A DNA stretch of 64,000 nt from Diplonema japonicum (Eukaryota; Euglenozoa; Diplonemea; Diplonemida; Diplonemidae). The position numbers and the translations under genes are program-made. Below the pieces are notes generated by a model. That model made no database searches, was not told the origin of the DNA, and saw nothing but the letters and a program-made list of their open reading frames with translations. Numbering within the stretch: position 1 is the stretch's first letter; the number at the start of each line of letters is the position of its first letter. The stretch lies in contig OZ025711.1 in assembly GCA_964019335.1 (NCBI GenBank), positions 310,001 through 374,000 of the forward strand, in the 5' to 3' direction. Below, piece after piece: positions 21,564-34,700 of the stretch.

Positions 21564-24500
21564 TCATCGCTTGTTTTTCTGAACCCCCGGAAGGAGGGCT
21601 CCCATGAGCAGCTTGTTCAAATCCACTTTCTCTTCTTTCTCTTCTTTCTTCTCCTTCTTCTCCTTTTTGTCTTCTTTCACATCCTTCTCCAGTGATTTGA
21701 TGACAGCGGCCTGCTTGTTTCCGCCCAAACACAGCACCTTCAACAAAATGCTCCCAACACACTTCGTGGCCTTGGACGGTGTGCTGACGCTGCCGCAGCA
21801 GACTGACTGCGTCTGGGCCTTGATCCTCTGTGCAGGGGCATGCTGACTCTCACCATCATCACCGATGTGCTCCAGCCACCGGAGCTGGTGTTCCAAATTG
21901 TGTTCTTGAATATCAACACCTTCCAACGGCTGGGCAAAGTACCGTACGACTAGCTTCACGAAATCATGTACTAACTTATGAATTGCAACAAGTTCTTTGT
22001 CGAGCTGGTCTGGTTCCGTGTCCCATCCTCTAGGGGCTGCCTGCATGCTCTGAAACCAAAGCCGAAACGCCTCCATCTTGACCTGTTCTATCATCCGAGT
22101 GGCGCGAGGGACAAGGCCCCTCTCATGCAGTACAGCATCTGTATGGGTTCAAGTACTGTGATGTAAACATACTCAGCCTCATAGCCTTGTTCTTCATCTC
22201 GTCCACAAAGTGGATAGACGTAGGCCCTTCGATCATCTGCTGCATGGTTCTGTAGTGGATCGACAAGAGGTGGATAGCCTCTGCGGCGCGTGGTGGCTTC
22301 TCTAGTAGGTTCTCGTCGTAGCAAGCCATGGTGTCGTTTTCCAATGAGGCGAGGACCGTCAGAGTGCCGCCTATGACGGTCATGCGTTGCATGTATGTGT
22401 GCTTCCGGATCCTCTGCACCTTGGTCAGCTCCTTCTTTGAAACATGCTCAGTTTGAATCACGGGGACTCTGGCAATGTGCCATGTGAACCATGGTCCTGG
22501 TAGCGATCCCGTCTTGACCGGTGTAGGGTCTGCGAGCAGCAAAACGTGTCCTGGTCCTGCGTCTCTCGCCCCTGCAGAGAATCCCATTTCCGTCAAAACA
22601 TTTGACAAGTACTCCAATGCAGTTTCCGTGAGCAGCACCTCCCCAAGCTTTGCTGCCTCGCACAGTTTGGAGGCCCGCCGCATGATTTTCTCTGGAAATT
22701 TCATGAGTTTTTCTGCGCCCACCGGGCCCTCAGGTATCCCACCATAAGTGATGCCCATCTTCATCATGAGGTGCGGGTGGTCCTTCGTGTAGTTGCATAT
22801 GTCGCAGCACCACTCGAGCATTTTTCTCTCACGTTCGAAAGCAAGAACAAGACACGAACCTTCAAAAATCATCACGGTGCCCTGCATGTTCTTAGTAAGG
22901 ACCTGAAAGCACTCCGGAGCATCCTCCACAGGAGTCTGGACCACTACCACGCAGCTCGGTCCGCGAAGCTGTGGGTAGGGTCTTGACTCAAAGATCGAGA
23001 ACCTGCCAGCGTTATTCAAGGCGGGTTTAAGCATGCCCACACGGTCTTTCAGCATTTCTGGCTGGAGGGAATGTCCGCTCTCGACCTCGACGGCATGCAG
23101 CGAGGCTTCTTGTGCCTCTGTCCATAGTCTTTCCTTGCACAAGATCTCCCCACCTCGGGCTGATGCGAGGAGATCAGCAGTATCATCGACCTCGTACCCA
23201 AAGATGTACTTCTTCCCCGTCTCTGGGTATGTTTCCATCATCGGCGTTCCGCGTTTGATGGCCATACGCACACGTGGGCCTCTCCACAAGGCAATGTTGT
23301 TGACAACGGTTAGCTCATCTCCTAGCTCGTGCGGCCACTGGATGGAGATGATAGTCACCTGCACCTGCAGTGCAAAACTGACAGCATCAGCAGCGTTGGC
23401 AAAGACCGCAACAAAAGCATCATTTAAGCCACGTGCTACGATCCCTTGGTTAGCGATGGTGATAGCATTTACTGCTTTGGTGAAAATCTTCGTGGCAACA
23501 CGGATTTTTTGCTCCTTGTCCCGCCACATTGTGTAACAGTCGATGAAGTCGAAACAAACCACAGTCTGCTCTGCCTGCGAGAAAGACATGGATGACCTAC
23601 CGCTCTGCTCCAAGTGGTTGATGGCTTCTTGCTGAGACTGTGTCATTTGCGACTTGAAGAAGTGTCTTGCCACGCCGAAGGTCCTTGCAAGGTTCGTCGT
23701 CGTGGCGTTGCACTTCAAGGAGCTGGGGAGGACGGAGGCCACGTGGGTGCCCTCGAACTGGCGCTCAGTTATGGTGACACCGCCGGGTATCATCATCTGT
23801 AAAGATGTCTCGCCAATGCTTTTGATGGTGTCTTGCTCGCACAGCACATCGCCACCGTTTACGTACTGTAAAATACGCGCAGCGTTGTTGATGACGTTTC
23901 CCTTGTAGGAAGTGCGGCCTGTTGCCTCGTTCACCTCTGTCAGAACGACGCCTGTTGCCATTGCTATTTTTAGCCGTAGACCCTTCCTCACGACCTTTCC
24001 ATCTCTGTCACGTAGCGTGCTGCACCCAAGTTGTTCTCCTAGCCCCTTGGGCCAGGTCATTGCTAGCAACCCCAACTGCACGTTGAGGCACCACCTGATG
24101 GCGTGCTTGGCTGTCTGGAAGGTGAACATCGACGCATCACCCTCGTTCATCACGTGGTACGCGTGGGCCTTCGCATTCTTCGCTAACACTCTCGTCTTTA
24201 TCGCGCTAGCCTCTGCCATTAGCTCCGGAACATTGTTCCACAAGTCCATCGCGTTCTCCACATCAACAAAGACAACGCTCACCTCGCCGACGGGGGCCTT
24301 TGTGTTGCTGCTCAGCTGTTCGAATCTCCCGTCGTCGATAGCCTTGATCTGCACCAGGTCTTGCACTCTGCCTTGCAAAGACAGTGGCAGGACTTGGAAC
24401 ACCTCGCAATCCTGCATACCAGTTGTCAACGCCACCTCGCCCATTGTTGTGATGCACAGATCCAGGTCCTCTTTGAAAGCATATATGTCGTGCATTGAAA

Positions 24501-27474
24501 CCAACGTTTCACCTGGCTTCACCAAGGCCATCAGTTTCGTTGTGGCAGCCATGACTGGTCCGTAGTAGTCCATCCGTAGCGTGATCGGGTCCGTTCGTGC
24601 CTGAGGAGTTCCCGTGAGGACAGCTATCTTGATCTTAAGCCCATTCCAAAGGAGGCTGCCGTTCTGCTCTATTCTCTCCGCTTCCTTTACTTCCAGCAGA
24701 CCCAGTGGCCAATCTGCATCCAAAGCACCCAACTGCACATCGTTCGCAAAACTAAGTGCGGCCTTCCGTTCTTGAAAGGCGGCAACAAGTGTGTCCCCAT
24801 TGGCGTTCACGACATAGCCGCTGTGCACATCCAACATGGTCCTGTACAAGTCAGAGAGCAGCTCAACAGCAGGTATCATGGCAACAGTTGCGTTGTTCCA
24901 AAGCCCTGTTGTGTGGGCAGCGGCGCACAAGAGCGACACCTCGCCTTTCGGCGCGTTCTTCTCCGACAGTTCGAGCTTTCGTTCGAGAGCTTCGAGCTTT
25001 TGTTTTTGCTCCTCGTTGAGTGCCTGTATCTCCACTTTAGGAGGCTCAGGGGGCTCTCTTGCAAGCATGAACTCCGCCATCCGTTCGCTTAGCACTGTCG
25101 GCACGATTGCCTGCAACACCTCCTCGTCGCTGAACCCCTTCAGGTTCACCGCGGGCAGTGTCCACATTGTGACGCCCCCGTCGACGATCTCATCAGTCAT
25201 GAGAAGCGGTTCCAGACGCTGGGCGGCATCAATAGAAACCACCGTTTCACCTCCCCTACCGCAACCGCTGACCCTTGCAGCCTTGTTCACCACAGGGCCG
25301 AAGTAGTCCATCCGCCCCGTAGTAGGGTCAGTTTGGCACAGGGGCCACCCAGCATGTATTCCCATCCTTACCCTAACACCCCTCCAAAGACAACCCCCAT
25401 CAGTGCGAGGGGCAGGTCTAGCGACTTCCAGTTCAAGGAGGCTGTCTGGCCACTCCAATGCGAGGAGCAACATTTGCGTTTGCATGCACCACTTAGCAGC
25501 GTCCTCAGTGAACTCGAAAGCAATCATAAAGGCGTCGCCCTCGGTCTTCACTTCGTACCCATTTGTCTCCAGCATCAAGCCCCGCAGATGCTCGTTATGA
25601 AGGGCGATGGAGGTGATCATCCCGTCCTGCGTCTGGTTCCACAAGTACGTTGATGACTGGATGTCCGTGAAAACAAGAGAGACATCGCCCATAGGGGCGG
25701 GGATCCGGTTCTCAATAACCGCCTTCTCGGGAGGGGGGTCTTTCTTGAAGAAGAAGCGTCTGTTGACCAGTGCGTTGGCGAAGATGTGGTACAGCAACAC
25801 GCCATCAGAGAAGCCTTTCAATTCGAACACTTCGTGCTCGAAGATCACTGCCCCGCAGCTGATGTACTTTGTGGAGTGTTCCTCTGTCAAGATGTCCTTT
25901 ACAGCTTCATAGGCATCGACACTCATCACGACTTCACCGCCGCGCCCTTTCGATGAGACACGTGCGGCGAAGTTCACTACTGGTCCAAAGTAGTCCATCC
26001 TGTTTGTAGTGGGGTCCTCCTCGCACAGTGGTTCATCATAGTGGATACCCATGCGTATCCTGAGCCCCCTGAACACCAGAATCCCTTCCTCGTCGCGGAT
26101 CTCATCTGTTGTGTCCTCCACCCCCAGCACCTCCTCTGGCCAATCCATGTCCTGCAGCTGAACTTGTGTCTCGCAGCACCACTTGCAAGCGTCTAATGTG
26201 TTGTGGAAGGACACCATGAAGGCATCACCCTCTGTCTTCACCTCGTACCCGTTGAACCTCTTGATCGCGGCCCTCATCAGGATGTTGTGTTCTTTGATAG
26301 CACGCCGCATGCCTGTGGGCGACAGGTTCCAGAGGAACGTGCTGCTTTGTATGTCGGTAAAGACCAAAGCCACGAAGCCTAAAGGAGCAATCTCCGGCTT
26401 GAGTCGTAGTTGCAACTCGAGCTGAGAGCTATACTTGTCGAAGGAATCATGCGAAGAGGATATCGGCGAAAACAACTTAGGAGACGAGCAGAAGTCGCTG
26501 TCTGGGAGGGTGAAGTTCATGGCGTCTTCGAAGGCAGCGACGGACTTTTCCATGCCGTCCGTCTGGGTGCCCATGTGATTGGTGTCAACCTCGGGGCCTG
26601 CTGTAGCATGTGTCATGTTGCGTTGTTCCTCGACGAGGGCGTCGTACTTGGCTTCGGTTTTCGCGAGGGCAGACGACGTGGCCCACGCCTCGCTGCGCAG
26701 CTTGTCGGCCACTAACTTGCTGGTCGCCTTCTGAATCATCATTGCCCTTTGCAGCTCGCTGATCTGCTGTGTCAGCACCGGGTCTGGCGGCATGGGGTCC
26801 GTCATGCTGGCAACGTCATCGTACAGAATGACCTCTGCCCCTTCCATGGATTGCGCAAAGTTCTTGTTCCACATGGAAGCCTGCACGATCAGGAACTCGT
26901 TCAATTCTTCTACAGTAGTGAGTTGTGCCCGTTCGTTTTCCATGTTCGCGATGGAATTCTGGAGCGCGACCTTGTTGTTGTGGTGCGTTGAGAGGAGCTC
27001 TGACAGCAGAGCAAGGTGCGAGGTGCTGCCTGGCTCGGTACACTGCTCGAAGAAATGGTGGAAAAAGACGTCGGAAAAGGTAAAAGGGTGCTCGATGTCT
27101 GCTATCCGACCTGCTTTGAAGATCTCCATAAGAGGCTCCCACACGGAAGCTGTGAGGTCATCGAAGCTGCTGACCTTTGTTGAAAGGAGTGTTTTGATAT
27201 TTACGGCAGTCGGGCACGCGGCAAAAGAAGACCGTGCGCCCTGTGTAATCGATACGGAAGTGGAGAGCAGGTCGAGTATCTTCTCGTCGACGGTGCGCTG
27301 CGAAGGAGGTTCTTGTTTTCTTTCCTTCATAAAGTTGCGAAGCCTGTCCTTCGCTGTGCTCGGCCTCTCTGCATGTCTAATTCCTTTATTCTTCCCATCA
27401 TTCTTCGGAGGTGATGGGACCCATCCAACGAGCCTCTGGCCCTGTGTGCTACTCCGGAACTTGCCATCCCCCAT
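21564..27474 (-). CDS. Multi-domain class III adenylate cyclase with six tandem cyclase homology domains
   Basis: Two exons, 27474-22173 and 22138-21564, joined by a 34-nt GTATGT...ACAG intron; 1,958 aa. The ATG follows TTTATTTCAG-G, an ideal acceptor. Residues 1-360 are helical with coiled coil. Cyclase domains lie at about 366-565, 596-790, 844-1030, 1060-1250, 1302-1490 and 1530-1720. The first two have both metal Asp (FTDIQSS and EGDAF), the Lys and Asp that specify adenine (VKTEGD, RMDYFG) and the Asn/Arg pair (VVNxAAR). Domain 4 keeps part of this; domains 3, 5 and 6 have lost key residues. The FTDIQSSTxLWN form is typical of euglenozoan cyclases. No membrane helix or photoreceptor domain is apparent, so it is probably cytosolic or flagellar. 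The tail is Lys/Glu-rich. Confidence 0.9.
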
Positions 27475-27834
27475 CCTGAAATAAATGTGAGCGACAGAAT
27501 GAGGAGGAGAAGAAGAAAAAACTGGATCTACACTGGTTAGGACTGTGCATGGGAGAAATGGTCCCAAAGAGAGAAAGGAAAAGAAAAGAGAGAAAAAAAG
27601 GGAAAGTAAAAACAGTAAAAACAAAGACTTGGGGCCTTGGTCACTTAAAAGAGAAGAAGAAAAAGAAGAAGAAGAAAAAAAAAAGTGAGAGAAAGAAGAA
27701 AGAAGAAGAATAAAACAAAGAGAGAGTCGGAACAGCAAACGGAAAGATTCATGGCTCCCCTAATCTTCTTCTTGTTCTCCCTTCACCTCCCCTATATTTT
27801 TTATTTATTTTTTTTTTTCCCTCGTTCATGCACG

Positions 27835-27871
<37 letters not shown>

Positions 27872-27945
27872 AAGTCAGGTTATCTCATCTTGTTGAGGGA
27901 ACTTTTTCCCGGTTCCTTCCTTGAAGCAAGAAGTAAAAAAAGAGG

Positions 27946-27987
<42 letters not shown>

Positions 27988-28024
27988 CCCTTTTTTTTCT
28001 CTGAAACAAAAAGATTTCCCGATC
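27475..28024. other. Intergenic, simple-sequence rich
   Basis: Contains purine-rich DNA at 27570-27730, an A-run at 27840-27870 and a T-run at 27950-27987. No gene is visible. The portion next to 27474 is presumably the cyclase 5' untranslated region. Confidence 0.7.
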
Positions 28025-28773
28025 CTACTTACACTGTGAAGTGGCATAGATGAACTGGTTAAGGTTGAAGGACACGTTACCACTCCGCTGATTTTTTTAA
28101 TGATTTTTTTTTCTCTTCTTCTTCCCCAAATGTACCTGAGTATCAAAGCTTGCAAAGGTGTTAGTGGCTATCTGCAAGTAAGCACAAAGACCCACATACT
28201 CAGTCATGGACATGACACCGTTGTGGTCCGGATCGTATACCTTTTTTTTTTTTTTTTTTTTTTTTTTTCCCTTCAATGATCCTCCTTCTTTCATACCCTC
28301 ACTGCTGCGTAAAACGCATGCTGATCAAGATTGTAACCAGCGTGGGTAAGGGCCTGGTGGGTTTCTTGCATGTCGAGACTTCCTGACCGGTCGCGGTCGA
28401 AGTGGTAAAATGACTACAAAAAAGAAAAAAAAAATTCACTATGATAGGAACGAAGTGGTTAGCAACGGCCCGCAAAAATTATTTTAGATAGAAAGTTTTA
28501 CAGTTTGCATACTACTTGTTTTTGTTGCACCCACCCGTACATGTTGCAGAACTCCTGATAGGTCATCGTCCCTTGCTTATTCGCATCGAACAGCCGCAGC
28601 AGCATGTTAGTGCTCATCATCGAAAATCGCAGCCCCGCTTGCTGCAGTGCCATCTGAAGCTCCTGTGCATCCACTTGCCCCGACCTGTCTTTATCGACAT
28701 AGTTGAACCAAGTCAACATCTGTTGTTGCAAACCCGCATTTTGCTGTTGCTGAGGTTGTGCGTAAGGATTCAT
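28025..28773 (-). CDS. Penta-EF-hand (ALG-2/sorcin-type) calcium-binding protein
   Basis: Four exons: 28773-28516, 28413-28297, 28240-28136 and 28087-28025; introns of 102, 56 and 48 nt, all phase 0; 180 aa, the usual family length. A Gln/Pro-rich N-terminus precedes five EF-hands: DKDRSGQVDAQE (27-38), DANKQGTMTYQE (63-74), DRDRSGSLDMQE (92-103), DPDHNGVMSMTE (128-139) and a degenerate fifth hand (FDTQRSGNVSF) that in this family makes the dimer interface. It is expected to bind Ca2+ and recruit partners in membrane repair, ESCRT or vesicle traffic. One intron ends in a pure A-run (AAAAAG) rather than a pyrimidine tract. The stop is TAG at 28025. Confidence 0.93.
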
Positions 28774-28959
28774 TTTTTTTTTTTTTTTTTTTTTTTTTCC
28801 TTCTTCTTTTTTTGTACATTTTGAAAGGCAACCTTTGAAGGGGAAAAAAAAAGGGCAAAAAGAAAAAAAATTATAATATAATACACATTTATGTGTCTGA
28901 AATCTACAGTTCTAACGGGGGGGGGGGGGGGGATTACAATCAACCCACTACTACCCTCG

Positions 28960-30020
28960 TCACAGCGCCACGATATTGCCATAGACTGGGTTGTAGGTGG
29001 ATCGTGGGGGGCTGTAGAGAGACTGTTTAGAGGGAGATGGAGAACGTGCCTTCTCCCATTCATGCATGAACGACGTCCAGAAAAGACCTTTAGAAGTGAC
29101 CGCTGTGCTGGTAGGGGAAGGAACTGGAACAGGGACAGGAAGGGGCACGACGTGGCCGGCAGTCATAGTGATAGGAGATGCAGTCACTGCAACTGGATTC
29201 ACTGGGGTCGAGACTCTCAAGATAGGCTGCATGGGTTCCTCACCTAAGGCCACCAGACCGCAGTGGCCGCAAGGCACAGGCCCCGTTTGTGTCCCCACAG
29301 TGACGCCTCTGATGACCCCTACCCCAGTGCTAAGCACACTCGTGTAGTTATTTACAGGTGTTCTCGCCTCCCCTCGTCTTTTGATTTCCTTGCATTTTGC
29401 TTCGTACAAGCGTTGCCTGAGAAGTGGAGGATATTAGAAATAGATTTTTTTTTTTTCTCGTTCATACTTATCACCGGCGGTGACCCGTCTTGTTTCTTCC
29501 CACATCTGGGCTACTCTTTTCCATTCTGCCTTCGACATCCGCAAGGGGTGCCCGTTGTTATACTCCACAAGCAGATCGTTGGACCGCTCGTCCCATCCCC
29601 GTTGCGTTTCGAAAAACTGCACGAACGCGTCCGAAGCCTTGAAGGTGTGTTCCACGCCGTTGCAGGTCAGGACGAAGGTGGTCGGGTTTGCGTCTTCCCA
29701 ACCCTGCAGGAACAAGCGCAGGAAGTCCTGGTTCACCAAAACGTTGCCGTCAGCGTGCGAGGAGGCGACCACGAAGTGCGGTGCGTCCGTAGCACCCTCG
29801 CTTAGCTTAAGCTCCGTGATAAAGTTGTCCCAAAAATCTCTGTCGTATTATTAGTTTTTTTTTTTTTTTTTTTTTTTTCTTTTTTTTTTTTTTGCCGCTT
29901 ATTCTTTTTCTTACCTATCGGCAGGGAACGTAAACTGCTCACCAGCGATGACGGCCATCTTGCCTGCCCGTTTAATCAGCGGGTCGCGGAGCTCAAACCA
30001 TGGCTGCAGAAAGAAGTAAG

Positions 30021-30070
<50 letters not shown>

Positions 30071-30975
30071 AAAAAGAAAAAACGGTTTCTTTCTTGTATC
30101 CATACCATCTGGGGGATCCAAGGTGAATCATCACGGGAAGCGACAGAGAGCGGGTCTAGCGGTGTTAACATGCTCTGGGGAAAGTAGGCGGAAGAGGCGT
30201 AAGTAGAAGGCTCCGGCCGAGGTTGCAATGGGCTCGCAGGAGTGTCAAAGACAGGGGCAGGGGAGAAAGGATCAACCGGCTCTATCGTGAATTCAGGAGA
30301 GACAGGAGATGTCATGGGGGCAGCTGCTTGCGGGGCTGAGATTTCTTCTATCACCACCTTCGGAGAATTGATGGTTGGGGGAGGGATTTCTTCGGACTCA
30401 TGGGGGGCGTTGGCGGTAAGTCGTCTTTCGAGTTCGATGGCTTGTTGTTTTGTGCTGGGGACACGGTAGTCTGCGCCCTTACGAAGATCCGCTATTTGCC
30501 GTAGGTTTACAGCGGTGTCTTCTTTTATAGGTGTTTCAACCCATTCGCCTCGGAGACACTTCACTCGTGAGATGATTGAGGGGAACTCAGAGGGGCTTGA
30601 GTTAAGGTTCCTGTGATCATGCTCCAAATCAAGAAGAATGTCAGGGATACCTGGAACCGTTCCTATGAATACCCGTGAGGTTTGAGCGATGCGGGAAGAC
30701 AGAGGGGCCACCCTCATCTCCACGATGCACGACATCGGGACGAACCGCTTGATGTTCCCGTCCACCGCGCACAACAGCAAAGCATGTGGTGTTACACATG
30801 CCACCCTCAGGCTCGACCCCCGTCCGCAATTTATCTTCTGGCAAAATCTTACGTAGATAACATCATCAGCCACATGTGGCCTGAATGATTCGTGAACCAC
30901 GATGGGTTCACCCGAAGTCAATTCGAAGTGTATCCCAGCTAGCGGCACGCCAGAAGCTGGCACTGGGAGCTGCAT
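28960..30975 (-). CDS. Four-exon protein of unknown function
   Basis: Exons 30975-30106, 30003-29915, 29839-29468 and 29416-28960; introns of 102, 75 and 51 nt; phases agree throughout; 595 aa. Residues 1-125 are beta-rich and could be a PH-like or similar fold (GIPDILLDLEHD at the end). Next comes a Pro/Ser-rich linker, then about 150 residues with alternating helix and strand (FVLTCNG, ASDAFVQFFETQRGWDE), and a tail with a CGHC pair and a PVPVPVPSP run. I recognise no family. The first intron is largely a long T-run on the coding strand. Start chosen as the first ATG of the open frame. Confidence 0.75.
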
Positions 30976-31767
30976 AGTGTTTAATTTTTATGTATGTGTT
31001 TTTTACATGGCACCATTTCCCTTCCTTTTTTTTTCTTCTTCTTTTTTTTGTTTTCGTTACAAATCTTTCCTTGCGTACAGGAAGGCATGGTCTGAAACAT
31101 GACAAAATGACGACAGGTACTCCCTTCCGACGTTCCAACGACAAGCTGTGTGGAAGGTGGGGTGAGTCCTCTGGAACTAATGGCATTTTACGGATGGAAG
31201 AGCGTGTCGGTTGCAATTGGCTATGACAAGGAACAATGCATAACAAAACTATCAACTCGGATACAAGAGATGTACGTACGACTTGGTTACATCACGCGGC
31301 TAAAATCCTGGTGTCGGCTAGGTCCGGCTCCCCAACAAAAAAAGGGGGTTTCTCATTGCCTGTTTTTCTGAATAAACTTAAAAAACTAATAACTACCAGG
31401 AACACTCCTTTCTCTGCACCGTTCTTTTTCCTCCTTTTTTTTCCCCCTGTTCTTTCCCCCCCTCTCGAATTCTGTTTCCCCCGAAGAGAAAAAAAAAAAA
31501 AGAAGTGACACAAACAAAAAAGGCAGTGACAATAAAAAGAAAGTAGAAAAAAAGAAACCTAAAAATGAAGCCAAGTGAATCCAACTTAAACTAATTGAAA
31601 CGTATATCCCCCCCTACCCCCCTTTTGCCTTCCTTTGAATCAAAAAGCAAGAAAGAACCAGAAAAAGAAGAAAATGCCGCCGCCCCGTTTACCAAAGAAC
31701 GAAAATAAGGGGGAAAGTTAGAGGAGAAAAGGTGTGACTCAAAAAAAGAAAACAGTAACTATAGAAT
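30976..31767. other. Intergenic with a possible recombinase-like remnant
   Basis: About 800 bp between the EDRF1-like gene and the preceding unknown gene. Most is simple sequence, but 31080-31330 has normal complexity. On the + strand, about 31105-31320, it can be read as a short protein fragment described in the findings. There are no complete genes. Confidence 0.5.
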
Positions 31768-34700
31768 TTAATCATTCCGAAGAAAAAGCTTCGCTGTGGA
31801 ATCGATGAGCTGGTTCACTTCCAAGAAGGTAGGTGAGGTGACCCGAAGTGCCTTGGAGTAGAGCTCCTTGGCATCTTCTAAAGGATTAAGCCGAGAGGCG
31901 TTCTGCTTGGAAACAGCCCGCTTGGGAGGCGCAATGGTGTTGCTCGAGTAGATTCTGACAGCTTCTTTCAAGACATCTGTCACCAGTTCGAGAATGTGCC
32001 TGAGTTCGTTGTCGAAATCTTCATTGCCACTCTCGAATTTCTAGCGTTTTTTTTTTTTTTTTTTTTTTTTTTTTCCCCTCCCTCACACACCTGCTTCGCA
32101 TTTGCAAACCATGGCTGCACTTTTGTCAATGTCCTCACCACGGTCTTCAAGTACTGTTCCTTCTTCACAGTGGGATTCGTCACTGTTGAAAACGTTTTTT
32201 ATTTTCTTTTTTAAGCGTTGCATACGATGGAATAAATGCAGTTTTGCAACCTCTCTTCTCAGCTTCAGGTACATGCAATTGTCCCGCTGGTTTGAGTAGA
32301 AGTCCATCGCCTTGTTATAGTACATTTCCGAGTACTTGAACCGCTTCTCCTGCCTCTGCTCTTGCGTTGTCTTGTCGGAGGTGCTCTGCACAGCGTAGTT
32401 GCCCCGCAGTGTTTTCATGAAGAGCTGCCCGAGGTGGGCCCGCGCCTCTGCCTCGGATTCTTCTTGTCGGAGAGCCTTTATTCATTTTTTCTTAATAGTT
32501 CGGACAGCATACCGAGAAGGTTTTCAAAGCGGACTGCAGCAAATCCGACGCACGTTTTTCAAAGTCCACTCCAGGCTGCTGCTCCGTCAGTTGTGTTAAA
32601 TGAAGCTTTACTCTGCAAGCAAGCTGTAGCTGAGCATTCGCACTGAGCATCATAGCATCTTTGTTGAGCTGCGCTGCCACAGGCGGGAGCTTTGCGGCGT
32701 TCGACGACAGGATCGCAACTGCGTCCTGAAAGCACGAGATCGCTTGGTTGACAAACACCTCCTCTTGCTCAGACAACATGTCCTCGGGAAGCCTGGTGAC
32801 GCTCTCCTTCGACGAGCGGAGCATCAGCTTCCCATGGTTCATGCTCGTTGTCGCCCTGTTAATGTCTGCGTTCGGGTCTTTCACGGACTCGAAACACCTG
32901 TATGCCTGTTTGTACTGGTCAGACGCCTTGCTTAGCCTGTTTGTCCGGATGAGGTTTGAAGCCCACAAGTTGTACATCATCCCGAGCTTCATCTTCAAAT
33001 CGGACTGCGTGCTGTACACAACTTCCACATTGTGCGACGTCCGTCTGCAGTCCTGAGTCCTTGCGACCTGCGTCACAGCTAGGTAGTAAAATTCAAGCGC
33101 TTTGTTCACGTTGCTATCGACATCGGAAGTGAGCTCCTTCATCTTATGTAAAATAGAAGACCCGTTTTGCTTCAAAAGCCCCTCGAGGGTATTTTGAGCC
33201 GCGGTGATAGACGGTATCTCTTTGTTCCCCACGCTTGAGAGGAGCCTTCTGACGACTGCTTGGTAAACATCTCCGACGGTTTCGCTGAGGCGTGCGGTCG
33301 CAAGCTGCGCATAAGAAGGGTCACGGACTTCAGGTGTTGTCCTGCTGCCGCTGTGCTCGGGTTCCATGCCAGGTGGCGCAGTGAGAGCAAGCTGCCCAGA
33401 AGCAAATTCCTTCTTCCTCGCTACCTCGATAGCGTCCTCTGCCTTGCGGATCCATTCCAAACATTTCCCAACGTCATCAATAGCAGCGTACTTCACGCTG
33501 AGCCCAATGTAGCAGTGTATCAGCCTTTCCATGTACAACTTATCCGCGTCGGTGTCACTACCCTTCAACACATCCAATGCAGCGATTAGTTCCGTTATCG
33601 CCAAATGGAACCCCTCCATCTCCTCTGCTTTCCCTGGAATGATCGCGCTTGACTCCTCCTTCGGTGTCGTTTTCTTCTTTGTCTTCGTTGTGTCTTCTTT
33701 CTCCTTGTGCATGTCGCTGATACCACAACTCCTAAGATGCGCTGTCGCTAAGTGCCCGTGTGCCTCTGCCAGAATAACTGGCTCTGTCGTCTCTGGCAAC
33801 AAGTCGATAGCTTTGCTAAGTAGCTCCACCGCTTTCAAAGCGTGCACGGGTTCCTTTGAATCAGCAAGCTTGCCACCCATTCTAAGGCATAACATCGCTA
33901 CTGGGTAGGCGAACGGCTTTTCCTGTCTCGTGTTGCTTGCGGGTACCAACGCTCGCTCGGTCTTCTTTTTGTTGTCCTGTGTTTTAGGAGTTAACAGATA
34001 ATCAAGCGAGAGTATTTTTTATTTCTTAGCCTTTTTATCTTTGTAATGTGCAACAGCCAACTGGAGGACCAGCCAAACGAGCATGCATGCAAGAGCATGA
34101 AGAATCTCAGTTATGACGACTATAAGGAGAAAGTAACTAAGGTCTATATCTCACGAGACCCAATAAGCATGTCATACATCAAGATCATCCACTTGTCAAT
34201 ACCACCAAAAATTCCCCGAAGGCGGCTTAGCTCAGTGGTAGAGCATTGGTCTTGTAAACCAAGGGTCGAGAGTTCGATCCTCTCAGTCGCCTCTTTTTTT
34301 ACCACCCCAAATTTCATACCATGTCTTCATAAACTTGACTCAAGTCATACAGTTTTAATGTGGAACCTGCTTCTCTGACAAGCACATAGCTGCCAGCGTC
34401 TCGTTTGCAGTTTTCCTTTAGCCAGTGAAGAACGTTTCCGGCGTACTCTTGGACGACTTGGGGTTCGAAGGAGGCCTCCTTCCGGAAGGTTGGGATGTCG
34501 TTGGTAGAGATGAGCTGGTAACCTTGCGTGACGCCGTCCTTGTGGTAGCAAATTGCGACCTGGGGCACGTTGTTCATCACGTTGTCAAGCCAGTACTCGA
34601 CGGCGTCGCCAGGGGTGAGAGGCTGGTCAATGTCTCGAAGCTTGAGAGCAACTTCAGGTCCTTTGTCATGCTGCATTATAATCTGGTCGGAACCGAGAAG

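Noticed and set aside
21564..22094. Separate 176-aa gene
   Set aside because: A 34-nt in-phase intron links it to the cyclase; its own first ATG lies in the middle of an open frame that continues upstream to the acceptor.
28498..28773. A 91-aa two-EF-hand protein
   Set aside because: Three further in-phase exons supply the remaining EF-hands and give the usual penta-EF-hand length.
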